Position numbers and translations under genes: made by a program. From NCBI RefSeq assembly GCF_000017165.1, contig NC_009634.1:510249-574248 (forward strand): a stretch of 64,000 nucleotides of DNA. Direction: 5' to 3'. Every line of letters starts with the position of its first letter. Position 1 is the first letter of the stretch. This document shows positions 62,978-64,000 of the stretch, piece by piece. The notes beneath the pieces are model-generated. The model did not search any database, had not been told where the DNA came from, and saw nothing but the letters and a program-made list of their open reading frames with translations. The DNA comes from Methanococcus vannielii SB (GTDB lineage: Archaea; AGJL01; Methanococci; Methanococcales; Methanococcaceae).

Positions 62978-64000
62978 ATGTGCAACGTTGAGCAGGCAGT
63001 GGAGTATATCAAAAAGAAAAACGTTAAATTTATCAGATTCCAATTTGTAGACATTCACGGAACCCCAAAAAACATTGCATTTCCAGTAAAAGAGGGAAAT
63101 TCAGGCGATGAAGAATTATACGATGTATTGAGTAAAGGATTATACTTTGACGGTTCTTCAATTGACGGTTTTGTATCAATTGAAGGATCAGACATGATGT
63201 TAAAACCTGATCTTTCAACATTGTTTGTTTTGCCGTGGAGATCTGCTGAAAAACCCGCTGCAAGAATTATCTGCGACGTATGTTATCCAAATGGAAAGCC
63301 CTTTGAAGGAGACCCTAGAGGATGCCTAAAAAAAATGCTTGATAAATTCGATGAACAGTTAAACGGCCAATATTTCGTAGGCCCCGAACCAGAATTTTTT
63401 GTTTTAAAGCAAGACGCATGTGGTTCGTGGGTTCCAGCAGATAATGCGGGATATTTCGATTTAGAGCCGGTCGATACCGGATGTGATATTAGAAAAAAAA
63501 TAGTTTGTGCTCTTGAAGATTTGGGTCTACACGTAGAAGCAAGCCACCACGAAGTAGCAGCTGGACAGCACGAAGTTGATTTTAGATTTGCAGATGCAGT
63601 TAAAACAGCAGATAATGTTATAACATTTAAAACTGCGATTAAAACTATTGCATCACAAAACGGATTGATGGCTACATTCATGCCAAAACCATTCTTTGGG
63701 GTTAACGGAAGCGGTATGCACTGCCACCAAAGTATCTGGTTAAATAATGAACCTTCATTCTATGATGAAAATGCAAAGTACCAGTTAAGTGGTATCTGTA
63801 TGGATTACATTGGAGGTATATTGGAACATGCAAAGTCAATAGTTGCCGTAACAAATCCGACAGTAAACTCATATAAAAGAATGGTTCCAGGATACGAAGC
63901 TCCTGCAAACATTGCATGGGCAAATTCAAACAGGAGTGCAATTATAAGGGTTCCTGCACCAAGAGGAAAGGGAACACGAATTGAATTTAGAGCACCAGAC
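62978..64000 (+). CDS. glnA: Glutamine synthetase type I (5' part)
   Basis: The first 341 codons of an ATP-dependent glutamine synthetase run off the right edge; the full protein is expected to be about 445-450 aa. Motifs visible: FDGSSIDGF, GPEPEFFVL, NGSGMHCHQS and the NSYKRMVPGYEAP loop, all in frame from ATG 62978. GGAGG (62966-62970) is the ribosome binding site. It assimilates ammonium. The NrpR operator and TATA box upstream make it nitrogen-regulated. Confidence 0.95.
   Translation, partial: MCNVEQAVEYIKKKNVKFIRFQFVDIHGTPKNIAFPVKEGNSGDEELYDVLSKGLYFDGSSIDGFVSIEGSDMMLKPDLSTLFVLPWRSAEKPAARIICDVCYPNGKPFEGDPRGCLKKMLDKFDEQLNGQYFVGPEPEFFVLKQDACGSWVPADNAGYFDLEPVDTGCDIRKKIVCALEDLGLHVEASHHEVAAGQHEVDFRFADAVKTADNVITFKTAIKTIASQNGLMATFMPKPFFGVNGSGMHCHQSIWLNNEPSFYDENAKYQLSGICMDYIGGILEHAKSIVAVTNPTVNSYKRMVPGYEAPANIAWANSNRSAIIRVPAPRGKGTRIEFRAPD

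Overview
This window is chromosomal DNA from a hydrogenotrophic methanogen of the genus Methanococcus, most likely Methanococcus maripaludis or a close relative. The evidence is the low G+C content, archaeal BRE/TATA promoters, the recurrent ribosome binding site GGTGA placed 4-6 nt before ATG, GTG or TTG, and the gene content: mch of methanogenesis, an energy-converting hydrogenase large subunit (EhbN type), heterodisulfide reductase HdrCB, F420H2 oxidases, a MinD-like ATPase, archaeal Lsm/L37e, LonB, CbiD, and glnA behind a perfect NrpR operator. The gene order agrees with what I remember of M. maripaludis between about leuC and glnA, but I could not check it. I saw no tRNA, rRNA, insertion sequence, integrase or CRISPR array.

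Layout. 1-5 kb: two tandem F420H2 oxidase genes (the first cut by the window edge) sharing a 334-bp perfectly identical segment, then rubrerythrin, an Lrp/AsnC regulator, thiM-thiE and a 2x[4Fe-4S] ferredoxin behind a palindromic operator-like site. 5-14 kb: an Lhr-family helicase that appears to start at a non-canonical ATC codon, paired with a metallophosphoesterase; a TPR lipoprotein, uppP, a MinD-like ATPase, purF, rpl37e, lsm and leuC. 14-21 kb: a CBS protein and ehbN on the minus strand, divergent from a tightly packed ten-gene run (hdrC, hdrB, CMD-family protein, superoxide reductase, an unknown 88-aa protein, ferritin, rubredoxin-like protein, DsrE-like protein, flavodiiron protein, cutA). 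This looks like an operon joining heterodisulfide reductase to oxygen, superoxide and iron handling. 21-26 kb: copper chaperone and copper ATPase, then isf-afpA-sufC-sufB.

26-38 kb: glycosyltransferase, CDP-alcohol phosphatidyltransferase, peroxiredoxin, an O-methyltransferase-like protein, and an iron/cobalamin-type ABC importer locus with four successive substrate-binding lipoproteins but only one permease and one ATPase. 38-46 kb: acetyltransferase, hydrogenase maturation protease, membrane LonB, class II aldolase, UPF0147 protein, ribose-5-phosphate isomerase, FKBP prolyl isomerase, mch and an unassigned radical SAM protein. 46-53 kb: the most unusual region, a 1494-residue secreted protein with about 90 cysteines and Ig-like modules, expressed from a long leader whose ribosome binding site is folded into a perfect hairpin, followed by a membrane-anchored surface protein with near-identical 387-bp tandem repeats.

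53-64 kb: a lipoprotein, a TauC/TauB-type ABC permease and ATPase without a binding protein, a PhoU protein fused to a helix-turn-helix, lysA, an overlapping minus-strand set cbiD-trmO-nuc followed by an overlooked 30-aa membrane peptide gene, a small gene that looks frameshifted, a Xaa-Pro peptidase, aroA, and glnA running off the right edge.

Start codons below were chosen from the GGTGA-type ribosome binding site and its spacing, and often lie 3-29 codons inside the longest open frame. Functional calls rest on motifs and remembered family features, not on searches.
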